DNA from: Prorocentrum cordatum
Lineage: Eukaryota; Sar; Dinophyceae; Prorocentrales; Prorocentraceae
Reading direction: 5' to 3'
Assembly (NCBI GenBank): GCA_963575745.1
Contig: CAUYUJ010022519.1
Span: 42,501-106,500 of the forward strand
Length of the DNA stretch: 64,000 bases
Part shown: piece by piece, positions 43,931-53,304 of the stretch
Layout of the letters: each line of letters begins with the position of its first letter
Numbering within the stretch: position 1 is the first letter of the stretch
The notes under the pieces: generated by a model
Databases searched by the model: none
Told to the model about the DNA's origin: nothing
Seen by the model: the letters and a program-made list of their open reading frames with translations, nothing else
Program-made: the position numbers and the translations under genes

Positions 43931-44169
43931 CGTGACGTGCGAGAAAGAGAACAGCAGAGAAGATGATGACTATGGGGCTCATTGGGTTGGTTCCCGTGTT
44001 TCCCGTTATCACCTCATGAAGCATGTGTGGCAATCCGGATGCCCTCTTGGGCAAGGGGGCGTGACTTGAGAGCAAGCGAACAGCAAAGACGAGCGGGCCT
44101 AGTGGGCATCTGGTGTTGGTTCCCGCGTTGTCCGTTTGGCGGTGTGCCGCTTTGTGAGTGCGTCTCCAC

Positions 44170-45240
44170 CTATCCTTGGGCCTTCTTGGGCAGCCTTGGG
44201 ACCCTCTTGGGGGCCAGTGGGGGCTTCCCCAAGGCCGCGTCCAGGGTTCCTAAGGGGCCTCTGGAACATCTCTTGGGGGCCCTCCTGGGGGCCTCTTGTG
44301 GCCTCCTGGGGGTCCTTTAGAGCGGAGGGCCTAAAATGTCAGTCCCCGCCCCCTCTCTGGAGGTTTTCTTGGAGCGCTCCTGGGGCCTTCGGAGGCCGTC
44401 TTGGAGACCTCTTGGGCCGAAAGCTTTTTGGACTGTCTGGGCGCAGTCTTGGGGGCCTCTGAGTCCGTCTTGGCGCGATATTTTCAAACCTCGTGGGCTG
44501 TCTTAGAGTGTCGGGAAACCGAATACGCAGGAGCCCGAAAACCTTTCAAAAACCTAACAACAACCAATGAATTTTGACACTTGGGGCTCTCTTGGAAGGC
44601 CTCTCGAAGGCCTCAAGAGTCGTCCTGGGAGCTCCCTGGGCCGTCTGAACGCGATCTTGGGGGCCTCTAGGTGCCTCCTGGGGTTTTTTGTGGGCGGAGA
44701 GCCTAGATTGTCGGTCCTTGCCCCCCCTCTGGAGGTCGTCTTGGAGCTTTCCTGGGGCGTTCGGAGGCCGTCTTGGAGGCCTCTTGGGCCGTCTGAGGGG
44801 CGTTTGGGCCTGTTTGGGCGCTCTCTTGGGTGCCTCTTAGACCGTCTTGGGGCGATATTTGGGACCTCTTGGGCTGTCTTGGAGCGTCGGGAAGCCGGAA
44901 ACGCGGGAGAGCCTAAAATGTCGACCCCTGCCCCCTCTCTGGAGGTTTTCTTGGGGCGTTCCTGGGGCCTTCGGAGGCCGCCTTGGAGGCCTTTTGGGCC
45001 GTCTTGAGGGCGTCTTGGACTGTCTGGGCGCAGTCTTGGGGGCCTCTTAGGCCGACTTGGGACGATCTTTGGGCCCTCTTGGGCTGTCTTGGAGTGTCGG
45101 GAAGCCGAAAACGCGAGAACCCGAAAAACCTTCAAAACCTGACAGAAACCAATGGATGTTGACACCTGGGGCTCTCCTGGAAGGCCTCTCGAAAGCCTCC
45201 CGAGTCGTCCTGGGAGCTCCCTGGGCCGTCTGGACGCGAT
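44170..45240 (+). repeat. Uninterrupted G-rich minisatellite with three hinges
   Basis: Hinges TTAGAGTGTCGGGAAACCG (44503), TTGGAGCGTCGGGAAGCCGG (44878) and TTGGAGTGTCGGGAAGCCG (45086). The first and third continue with AAAACCT..AAAACCT..CA.....AACCAATG and (A/G)TTGACAC.TGGGGCTCTC. It serves as the empty-site reference for both retro-insertions. Confidence 0.85.
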
Positions 45241-45244
45241 CTTG

Positions 45245-45400
45245 GACGGCCTGGACCGACCTGCTGGCGACTCTTGGCCCTCTTGGACCATCATGCGGAC
45301 CATCTTGGGGCCGCCCGTGCCGCACGGAAGCGCGTCTGCCGAAATGGGGCCGTCTTCCGCCGGCTTCTGCCGGCGTGCGCTCCGTGGCCGGGGGGGGGGC
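45245..45400 (+). repeat. Tail module, copy 4
   Basis: GGCCTGGACCGACCTGCTGG, CTCTTGGACCATCATGCGGA, GGCCGCCCGTGCCGCACGGA and TTCCGCCGGCTTCTGCCGGC, directly after the third hinge unit. Confidence 0.85.
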
Positions 45401-45409
45401 CCAGGGGAG

Positions 45410-45640
45410 ATTCGGTCTCTTTACAACCAGAACAACCACTTTACAACCAGATGGGTTACTTTACAACCAACATAGGATTGGAAAGGATGGTTTTTCATCG
45501 AGAACGTCCACTTTGCAACCAGAACGGCCCACTTTACAACCAGAACGGACCACTTTACAACCAGAACGGACCACTTTACAACCAGAACGGACAACTTTAC
45601 AACCAGAACGGACAACTTTACAACCAGCTCAGAGTGGCCG
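45410..45640 (+). repeat. CTTTACAACCAGAACGGAC tandem repeat
   Basis: About nine units of 20-21 bp. The middle portion (GATGGTTTTTCATCGAGAAC) matches 47278-47300 (GATGGTTTTCCTTTGAGAAC). Confidence 0.9.
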
Positions 45641-45649
45641 TGCGTGTTT

Positions 45650-46075
45650 GGGCGTTCCGCAAAGTGCTCCAGAGCAAGTGGGCGCTCTGACAAATGCCCC
45701 AGAGCAAGTGGGCGCTCTAAAATATGCCCCAGAGCAAGTGGGCGCTCTCAGAAGTGCTCCAGGGCGCGCGGACGCTCTGAACAGTGCTCCAGAGCACGTG
45801 GGCGCCCTGGAGCCCGAGCGCCTGAACTCTCTGCGCAAGCCCCAGCGATGCCTCTGAGCCCGAGCGCCTGAACGCCCTGCGCAGGCCCCAGCGATGCCTC
45901 TGAGCCCGAGGACCTGGACGCTCCGCACAGGCCCCAGCGATGCCTCTGAGCCCGAGGACCTGGACGATCTGCGCGGGCCCCAGCGATGCCTCTGGACGCT
46001 CTGAGCAGGCCCCAGCGATGCCTCTGAGCCCGAGCGCCTGGACGCTCTGGCGCTCTGAGCCCAGCAGACTAAGAC
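45650..46075 (+). repeat. Two adjoining tandem arrays (about 35 and 48 bp)
   Basis: First GTGGGCGCTCT.A.A.TGCCCCAGAGCAA units, then GCCCCAGCGATGCCTCTGAG / CCCGAG.GCCTG.ACGC units to about 46050. Confidence 0.85.
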
Positions 46076-46969
46076 AGGGCTTGCTAGCAGGGGCCAAGCG
46101 GCCTGAACAAGGACCCCGTACTCGCACGGAAATAAGGCGACAGCGTACGTAGGAAGGCTCAGAGCGACGCGCTGCCCATTGTAGGGATCACTCACAGGAA
46201 GCGAGCCCAGTGGCCTCCACAAGGGCCCAGCGCTCCAGGGAACTAGGCCATTGTCACCGCGGGTCTCTTGGGCCACGTTGGCCCCTGAAGCCCCGCGGTG
46301 TTCTGCAAGGGGCTAAGTGCTCCAGCTCCAGTTGGCCCCCTGCTGCTCCTTTTCTTGGAAGATCGAGGTTCAACGTTCCGAAAAATGCAACTATTTCGAA
46401 TGTCGTTCCTTCCAGCGCCAGCCGCAGTGCCAGCGCAGCAACGCAGGTATCCTGCTCGGGCAGCAGCCTCAGCCACCGTGCCAGCGCAGCAGCTTGAGCC
46501 ATCGTGACACCGCGTCACCGCCACCTTTGTGCCTGCTACCACCACACTTACCGCTGCAGCCCCGCTACCTCCACAATTCCGACTGACCCCCCGCTACCAC
46601 CGCAAATCCCATTGCAGCCCAGCTACCACCACAGTTCCCACCGCTGCCTGGCGACCACCATGGTTACCACCGCAGCTTCCCAACACCATGCAGTTCCCAT
46701 TGTAGCCCCCGCTGCCACCACATCTCCCACTACAGCTTCCCACTGCCATGCAGCTCCAGTCTTGGACGGGATCATGGTTTATTCGTATGTCCTGCGCGAC
46801 TAGCCTTCGTCCGTCAGAAAAAAGGCAGAGCAAGCAATGGCAGAACTGACCGACAGAGCTTAGAGAGCAGGTCAAAACCCGAATCCGCCCACCAGCACGC
46901 AACATACCATGGCGCACCAGGTCGCCGCATCGCCAACGCGTGCGCAGTGCTTCTTCGTGCGCGATGGGC
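46076..46969. other. Unassigned, partly low-complexity sequence
   Basis: 46500-46760 is rich in CCACCAC/CAGCTTCCC words in tandem-like order. The remainder shows no gene. Confidence 0.4.
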
Positions 46970-47400
46970 AACTTTACAACCGACATGCCTCAAAGAGCCC
47001 AAAGCCACCCTTGCGCTTGCCCACGGAGATTTCAGGGAAAGGCCCGCGTGCATTCAATATGTGTTTTCACTTGCCTGGTTGTAAAGTGCCCTTCCTGGTT
47101 GGAAAGTGCCCTTCTCGGATTTTGTAAGCTGGTTGTAAAGTGACCCATCTGGTTGTAAAGTGCGCTTCTGGTTGTAAAGTGACCCACACGCGGGCCCAGG
47201 GAGATTCGGTATCTTTGCAGCCCGACGACACTTCACGACCGAGATAGGTCACTGCATAATCAGCAAAGGATAGAATTCGATGGTTTTCCTTTGAGAACAA
47301 CCACTTTACAACCAAAGCAACCCGCTTTACAACCAGAGCGTCTACTTTACAACCCAGACGGGGCTCTTTGCAACCAGAGCGGCCACTTTACAACAAGCCT
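46970..47400. repeat. Head-to-tail plus inverted TTTACAACCAG/CTGGTTGTAAAG block
   Basis: 46970-47190 runs with CTGGTTGTAAAGTG units and matches 50330-50550, including CACTTGCCTGGTTGTAAAGT. 47188-47400 runs in the opposite sense and matches 45405-45560 (GGGAGATTCGGT.TCTTT). Confidence 0.85.
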
Positions 47401-47409
47401 TCCGAAGCG

Positions 47410-47860
47410 CGCGGGCGTTTCGCAAAGCCTTCTGAGCCTTCTGAGCGCCTGGGCGCTGTGCAGAGGCTTCTGGGCGCCCGAGCGCTTTAAAGAGGATTCA
47501 GAGGCTTCAGAGCGCCTGAGCGCTCTGCAGAGGCTTCTGAAGCTTCAGAGCGCCTGAGCGCTCTGCAGAGGCTTCTGAAGCTTCAGAGCGCCTGAGCGCT
47601 CTGCAGAGGCTTCTCAAGCTTCTAAGCGCCTGAGCGCTCTGCAGAGGCTTCTGAAGCTTCTAACCGCCTGAGCGCTTTGCAGAGGCTTCTAAGCGCCTGA
47701 ACGCCCGAGCGCTCTACAGAAGCTTCTGAGGCTTCTGAGCGCCTGAGCGCTCTACAGAGGCTTCTGAAGCTTCTGAGCGCCTGAGCGCTCTACAGAGGCT
47801 TCTGAGGCTTCTGAGCGCCTGAGCGTTCTGCAAAGGCTTCTGAGGCTTCGGGGTACGGCT
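47410..47860 (+). repeat. 38-bp tandem repeat, about 10 units
   Basis: CGCTCTGCAGAGGCTTCTGA recurs at 47521, 47559, 47597 and 47635, an exact 38-bp period; outer units are more variable. Confidence 0.93.
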
Positions 47861-47949
47861 TCCTCGTACTGTCCTTGCTTTTGTGCCCTGGTCTAGACAG
47901 ACATGCGCCTCCAGCTGGCGGCAGTTGTTCAGCCGATGTGTCGTGCAGA

Positions 47950-48065
47950 CACGGATTGATTGATCGATTGATTGATTGGTTGATTGGTGGATGGATTGAT
48001 TAATTGATTGATTCGCTGATTGATTGATTGGCCGATTGCTTGATTGGTTGCTTGTTTGATTCATT
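47950..48065. repeat. (GATT)n microsatellite
   Basis: GATTGATTGATT-type tetranucleotides with GGTT and GCTT variants. Confidence 0.9.
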
Positions 48066-48224
48066 AAGGACCTCCGAAGCAGAACGTCCCGGAGCCCCCA
48101 GATGCCCCCCCGCTCGGCGGTGTAGCTTGTTTTTTCCGTTTCCAGGATGCGTCTCCTGGATCCCGGGGGAAATCCGCAAATGGAACACCGTTTCTGGAAC
48201 CCCCCCTTGCGCCTCCGGCCGGCG

Positions 48225-48660
48225 GCACCTCTTCAGCCGATGTGTCGGCACTCCACCCTGCTCGGCACTCCTCGGCACTCCACCCTCCTCGGCAGCAATC
48301 GGCACCCCACACTCCTCCACCCTCTTCGGCACTCTCCCCTCCTCGGCACCCCTCGGCACTCCACTCTCCGCGGCACTCGTCGGAGAGGGGGAGGAGGAGG
48401 AGGAGGAGGAGGAGGAGGAGGAGGAGGAGGAGGAGGAGGAGGAGGAGGAGGAGGAGGAGGAGGAGGAGGAGGAGGAGAGGAGGAGGAGGAAAGAGGAGGA
48501 GGAGGAGGAGGAGGAGGAGGAAAGCGAGGAGGAGGAAAAAGAGGAGGAGGAGGAGGAGGAGTGGGGACGAGGAGGAGGAGGAGGAGGAGAAAGAGAAGGA
48601 GAGGCAGGAAGAAGAGGACGAGGGTGAGGATGAGGATGAGGATGAGGATGACGAGAGGGC
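48225..48660. repeat. CTCGGCACTCC tandem repeat followed by (GGA)n
   Basis: Roughly 12-20-bp CTCGGCACTCCACCC units to 48380, then purine-only GGA array to about 48600 and GGATGA units to 48655. Confidence 0.9.
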
Positions 48661-48739
48661 GGAGGAGGGGGGCCGCCTTGCGGCTGCTACTGCCGCGTTG
48701 CATTTCTCCGGGGCTCTTGAAGGGCCTCTTGCGGGAATT

Positions 48740-49600
48740 GTACCAACGACTTCTTGGCCACATTTCCGCCCCCCTGGGTACGCATGCTTCTGCGAATGCG
48801 ACAACAGAAGGTCTTGCTATAGCCATACGTTGAGGCGCAAGAACACAATTGCCCGCGAGGTCAAAAAAAAACAAAGAATTCCACCCGCATGTGTTAGTTA
48901 GAATTCAACCAGCGGTTCCTTACATTTCCGCCTTCCTGGGTACGCATGCTTCCGCAATTGCGAAAACATGCGGCTTTACTATTGCCAGACGATGAGGCGC
49001 GAGAGTAAACACGACCTATGATGAAAAAACACCTTGTGTAACCCACACGCGTTGGCCAGAATTTGACACGCGATTTCTTGGCCACATTTCTGCCCTCCTA
49101 GGTGCGGCAGCTTCCGCGAATGCGAACACATGCGGTTTTGACATTGCCAGGCGACCAGGCGCGAGGACAGACATCGCATGCGAGGCCACCAATCACACAT
49201 TGACATCCACACGCAGTGGCTCGAATGCTACCATCGACTTCTTGGCCAACTGTCCTTTTCCTGGGCACGCATGCTTCCGCAATTGCGAAAACATGGTACT
49301 GCCAGACGACGAGGCGCGAGAACAAACATGGTGCATGAAGCAAGGAACCAACACTTTGACATCCACAAATAATGGCTAAACATGACCCACGATTTCTTTG
49401 CCATATTTCCGCTTTCCTGGGTACGCATGCTTCCGCGCATGCGAAAACAGACGGCTGTGTTATTGCCGGACGATTAGGCGCGAGGGCAAAACATGTATAT
49501 GATTCAAACAACTATATGACATCCAGTATGTTGGCTAGAAATTCACCGACGACATCTTGGTCACATTTCCGCTTTACTGGGGGCGCGCGGGTTTCTCCTC
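48740..49600 (+). repeat. About 160-bp satellite, 6 tandem units
   Basis: CACATTTCCGC.TTCCTGGGTACGCATGCTTCCGC begins units at about 48760, 48922, 49084, 49248, 49403 and 49563 (spacing 155-164 bp). Units also share GCGAAAACA.GCGG, ATTGCCAG.CGA..AGGCGCGAG and ACATCCA. Palindromes GCATGC and CGCAATTGCG are conserved. Confidence 0.92.
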
Positions 49601-49739
49601 GTTTTTTTTTGCGGCGAACGCCCACTGTCCTGTCATTGTCAGAAGAAGCAATATGTTCAGACAGAGGTTACGAGGCTTCAAAAATCGAAGTAGATGTAAG
49701 GCATATATGGGACAACGAGGCTTTAAAGCGCCCAGGCGT

Positions 49740-50240
49740 GTCACCAGCCTGTAGCGGGAGAATTTCCATTGGACCTCTATTGGGTTCCACTAGCTCCACT
49801 TGGATACCACAAGGATAACACTAGGACGCCAATCGGGGTACAGTATGTTCAAAGAGGACAAGTTCTTCTTGGGTTCCAGTTGGGTCCCATTCGAATGCCA
49901 GTATGGATCGAAAAGGAAGGATACCGATTGGGCTCCAAGGCGATATCCTTCGCGCTCGCCTATATGGCTTCAAAACGCTTCCTACTGCTTTCGAATACGA
50001 ATCCAAAACGACCCTGGTCGGGCTTCCATATAGTACCCCAGCGCGTTTCCCGCAACATTTCTATAGGAAGGTTTTTCGAGTGTAGTCTAATGGGATGTCC
50101 AAACGGTTTTCATTCGGAAGGGCCCCAACGGGTTTCAATAGGAAGCATTCCTATCGGATTCCGATAGGACACCCGTAGACCCCATAGCGAAACATCTTGA
50201 TGGATACCAATGATATTCATCTGGTGCCAATCGGGTCCCA
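49740..50240. repeat. Degenerate TTGGGTTCCA/GATACCA low-complexity region
   Basis: Words such as ATTGGGTTCCA, CAATCGGG, GGTTTCAATAGGAAG recur without a fixed period. No gene. Confidence 0.5.
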
Positions 50241-50329
50241 GTGGGAAGAATGTCAATAAGATTCAAATGTGGCTCGTGTTGGATCTCAGTAAAAATCCAC
50301 CATTTCACAGATTCTCACTTCAGACGAGT

Positions 50330-50640
50330 CACTTTGCAACCAACACGCTTCAGAGAGCGAAGTCTCTCCCTCGTGTGGACCCACGGATATTAGGGACATT
50401 GAAAAGCATGTGCCTCTTATGTGCGTTCACTTGCCTGGTTGTAAAGTGGCCGTCCTGGTTGTAAAGCGCCCTTCTCGGAAAATCAATGCTGGTTGTGAAG
50501 TGCCCATCTGGTTGTAAAGTGGCCGCTCTGGTTGCAATGTAACCCGCACGCGGGTCCCGAGGGGTACCCCCCAGACCCCCCCAGGGAACACTAAACGGGA
50601 ACCCGTCCGCAAGGTCGGGGAAAAAAGGCACATGGTTCTT
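50330..50640 (+). repeat. CTGGTTGTAAAG block plus end of tail module
   Basis: Paralogue of 46970-47190, followed from about 50545 by GGGTACCCCCCAGACCCCCC and CACTAAACGGGAACCCGTCC...GGTCGGGG, the last part of the tail module. Confidence 0.85.
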
Positions 50641-51884
50641 CAACATCAGACTTCAAAAAACAGGTTCTTCCATACCAAAAAAGGGCGCGCACGCGAACTC
50701 TTTTTTTTATAATAATAGACATAGTTTAAAGAACCTGGTCTTTCAGCATTGTCATAACATTCTGCCAAACGGGCGTCCCGCACCGCACGTCGAAATCAGT
50801 CGGGAGCCTTTTGTGCACGTGCTCGGGGGGACACGACCCGTAACAAATACTGCCATGCGGGCCACTCGCGCGCGACGGCCGCGCGCGTATGTCGAACTCC
50901 TTCCAAAACGTGCATCATCGACGCGAAGACACCGTCATCGTCATTGACGTGATCAACATCGGCGCCGTCATTGGCCTTACTGTCGTCATCGTCACCATCG
51001 TCACCATCATCGCTGCTATCATCATGTCTACCGTTGCCGGCGTCGGCATGACCCCGCGCCCGCCCAAGTCAGCGACTTGCACTAAAGAGCCCGCTGGGAA
51101 GTGCCCCAGTGGTCAGCGCCACCGCGGCAGCGTCGGTCGCGCAAAACTAGCTGGCCGCCGTGCACGAGAGCATGCGCGGTCTAGCGCGGCCGCAGAGATG
51201 CATGGGCGTGAGCTGGGGCGGTCCGAAAAATGCAGAACGAGACACGCGACCGCATGCAATAGCTGCATAATGGCGGGCGGTCACTTGTCAAACTTGGGCT
51301 AGCGCTTGAGACTTCCTCGAAAAGTATGACCAGAAGCCTAAACATGTGCAACGGTTGTACCGATAGGGGCGGTCGTATTTTAAAACGGGGATATTGCTGG
51401 AAATCCCGCTGATCTGTGCGATCACACAGCGACGCAATCCGTACTACTGCCAAGAAGGATGCAAGGCAGTTACGTTTCAAAACGGAGCTCTCGCCCGAGT
51501 GGTTGACCCACGGGGTGCCGGTCTTTCAAGGAGGGCCCTCCCTTTTTTACCACCGTCGAGGCGCAACGAGGCACAAACTAACACAAGAAATACATGATGG
51601 ACGAATGTCCGCAGAGAAAGATCATCTCGTGCGCGCGCAGGCCGCTACCCCCGGGCATCGCCGGAGCAAATACTCGCGCAGAAAGCCCTCCCGAGCCGAA
51701 AGGTTAAAAATGGGCGGGCACGGATTGAGGGAGAGAAGGGGAAGGCGGAAGGAAACAAGAGAGGTGGTAGAGGGGCACCAAAACCGGCCGTCGCGTGCCG
51801 ATCCCTTCTTACTGCGAAGAGGAAGGCGCGTATGGACTGCGGCAAGGAGACTTGGAAAGGGAGAGTGTTGCAGCATCCTTGATC
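50641..51884. other. Unassigned sequence
   Basis: 50930-51020 is a degenerate GTCATC/ACCATC triplet stretch that encodes a hydrophobic run (VIVIDVINIGAVIGLTVVIV). The open frame at 50889-51302 around it has no recognised domain and is doubtful. 51416-51880 has open frames without motifs. Confidence 0.35.
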
Positions 51885-52035
51885 CCTCCTCTGGTCCTCC
51901 TCCTCTTCCTCCTCCTCTGCCTCCGCCGCCTCCTCCTCCTCCTCCTCCTCGTCCTCATCCTCCTCCTCTTCGTCATCATCATCATCCTCATCCTCTCTCT
52001 TCATCATCCTCCTCAGGCTCCTCATCCCTCTCCCC
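51885..52035. repeat. (CCT)n-type microsatellite
   Basis: TCCTCCTC runs with TCATCATC at the right end. Confidence 0.85.
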
Positions 52036-52174
52036 TCCACAGCTGCCAACGCTCGCCATTCCCCAGCCACGTCGTAGGACCCCAGAGCATCAGCGTCATG
52101 AGCGGCGAGGCTGAAGAAATTGAAGGCTCTCACGGAACGGTATGTTGCAAGATACCGCCCTGGCAAAAGGTGTT

Positions 52175-52732
52175 TCATACAATGTTCCCGCTGGGTCCTG
52201 GCAAGCAGCGTGGCAACAGGGAAGAATAGTGGAGGACTGGCCAGGATGGCATGAAGATCTGCACAAGGCTTCGCGCGATATAGACACCACAGTTCCAAGG
52301 AAAATGAAGAGGACGAGGAGGATGAGGATGAGCCGCGGCAGCTCCAATGGAAACAATAGCAACGGCGGGCAGTGGACAGGCAAGAAGGCATGGCATGAGC
52401 AGCGGGAGGATGTGAGCAGCAAGGGTAGGGAGGTGAGGAGGTAAGACAACATCGGCAATAACGGCACCGAAATCCTTGATGGGCACGCCGCCCTCCATAA
52501 GCACGTAGCCTGCAGACCTCAGCCGAAAGTTAAACGGGTAGGTCATGAGGGGACAGCTGATCATGCACGAAAAGTCCAGAAACGAGGGGAGGTGAAGGAA
52601 CAGCAGCAGGACGAGAAAGTCCCTCTTGCCAATCGGACCACCCTTCGGGTGATCAGCAAGTTGGGGGTAGAGCGTTCGGTTCGCGATTGGCGACGGATCA
52701 AGTTCGCGACCTACCGACCTATCGATTTCCAC
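52175..52732 (-). other. Possible ORF of unknown family
   Basis: Up to 185 codons on the minus strand. The part upstream of about 52440 looks protein-like (DHPKGGPIGKRDFLVLLLFL, LMTYPFNFRLRSAGYVLMEG, IKDFGAVIADVVLPPHLPTL) with one or two hydrophobic segments. No family recognised and start codon uncertain. Confidence 0.25.
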
Positions 52733-52739
52733 ACCTCTC

Positions 52740-53230
52740 CATAGATCCCTCTACCAACATGTATAGATAAGACAATATACACGATATGAAATGATACCAT
52801 GTTAAATAATACCATATACTGTTGTATTATGTAATGTGGCATGATATATTTATACATAAAATATGATATTATATGATATGATATACCATAACCTGAAACA
52901 ATATACAACATAGTATACCCCGATATAACCGAATCGGATATAGTATACTGTGATATAGTATCATATAACATTAGATGACGTAATATAGTGCCATGTGCTA
53001 CAGTAGTAACAAATAGTGCAACATGGTATCAACTGGTTTAAACGTATGTAGTATACTATGATATGAAACCATGTAGTACAACAGGTCACCAAATAGTACG
53101 AATGGTAAAATATAATATGATGTGAGATACTCTCATATAATAAAACGTGACATGATGCAATACCATTGGATCGCGATAGTAACCATAACAGTAGTCATAA
53201 ATCATAGTACGGATGATAATCACTGATGGC
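52740..53230. repeat. AT-rich island of degenerate ATATGATATA repeats
   Basis: About 490 bases dominated by GATATGA, AATACCATAT and ATAGTATCATAT words, in sharp contrast to the GC-rich neighbourhood. It ends in (GAA)n at 53228-53252. Confidence 0.85.
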
Positions 53231-53304
53231 ATTATAAGAAGAAGAAGAAGAAGAAGAAGAATCAAAACTGCCCTCCGCACGAACTCCATGACATTATATA
53301 TGAT

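Noticed and set aside
45410-45640. CRISPR-like array of short regular repeats
   Set aside because: Units are contiguous with no unique spacers, and the genome is eukaryotic; it is an ordinary tandem repeat. The same applies to 47410-47860.
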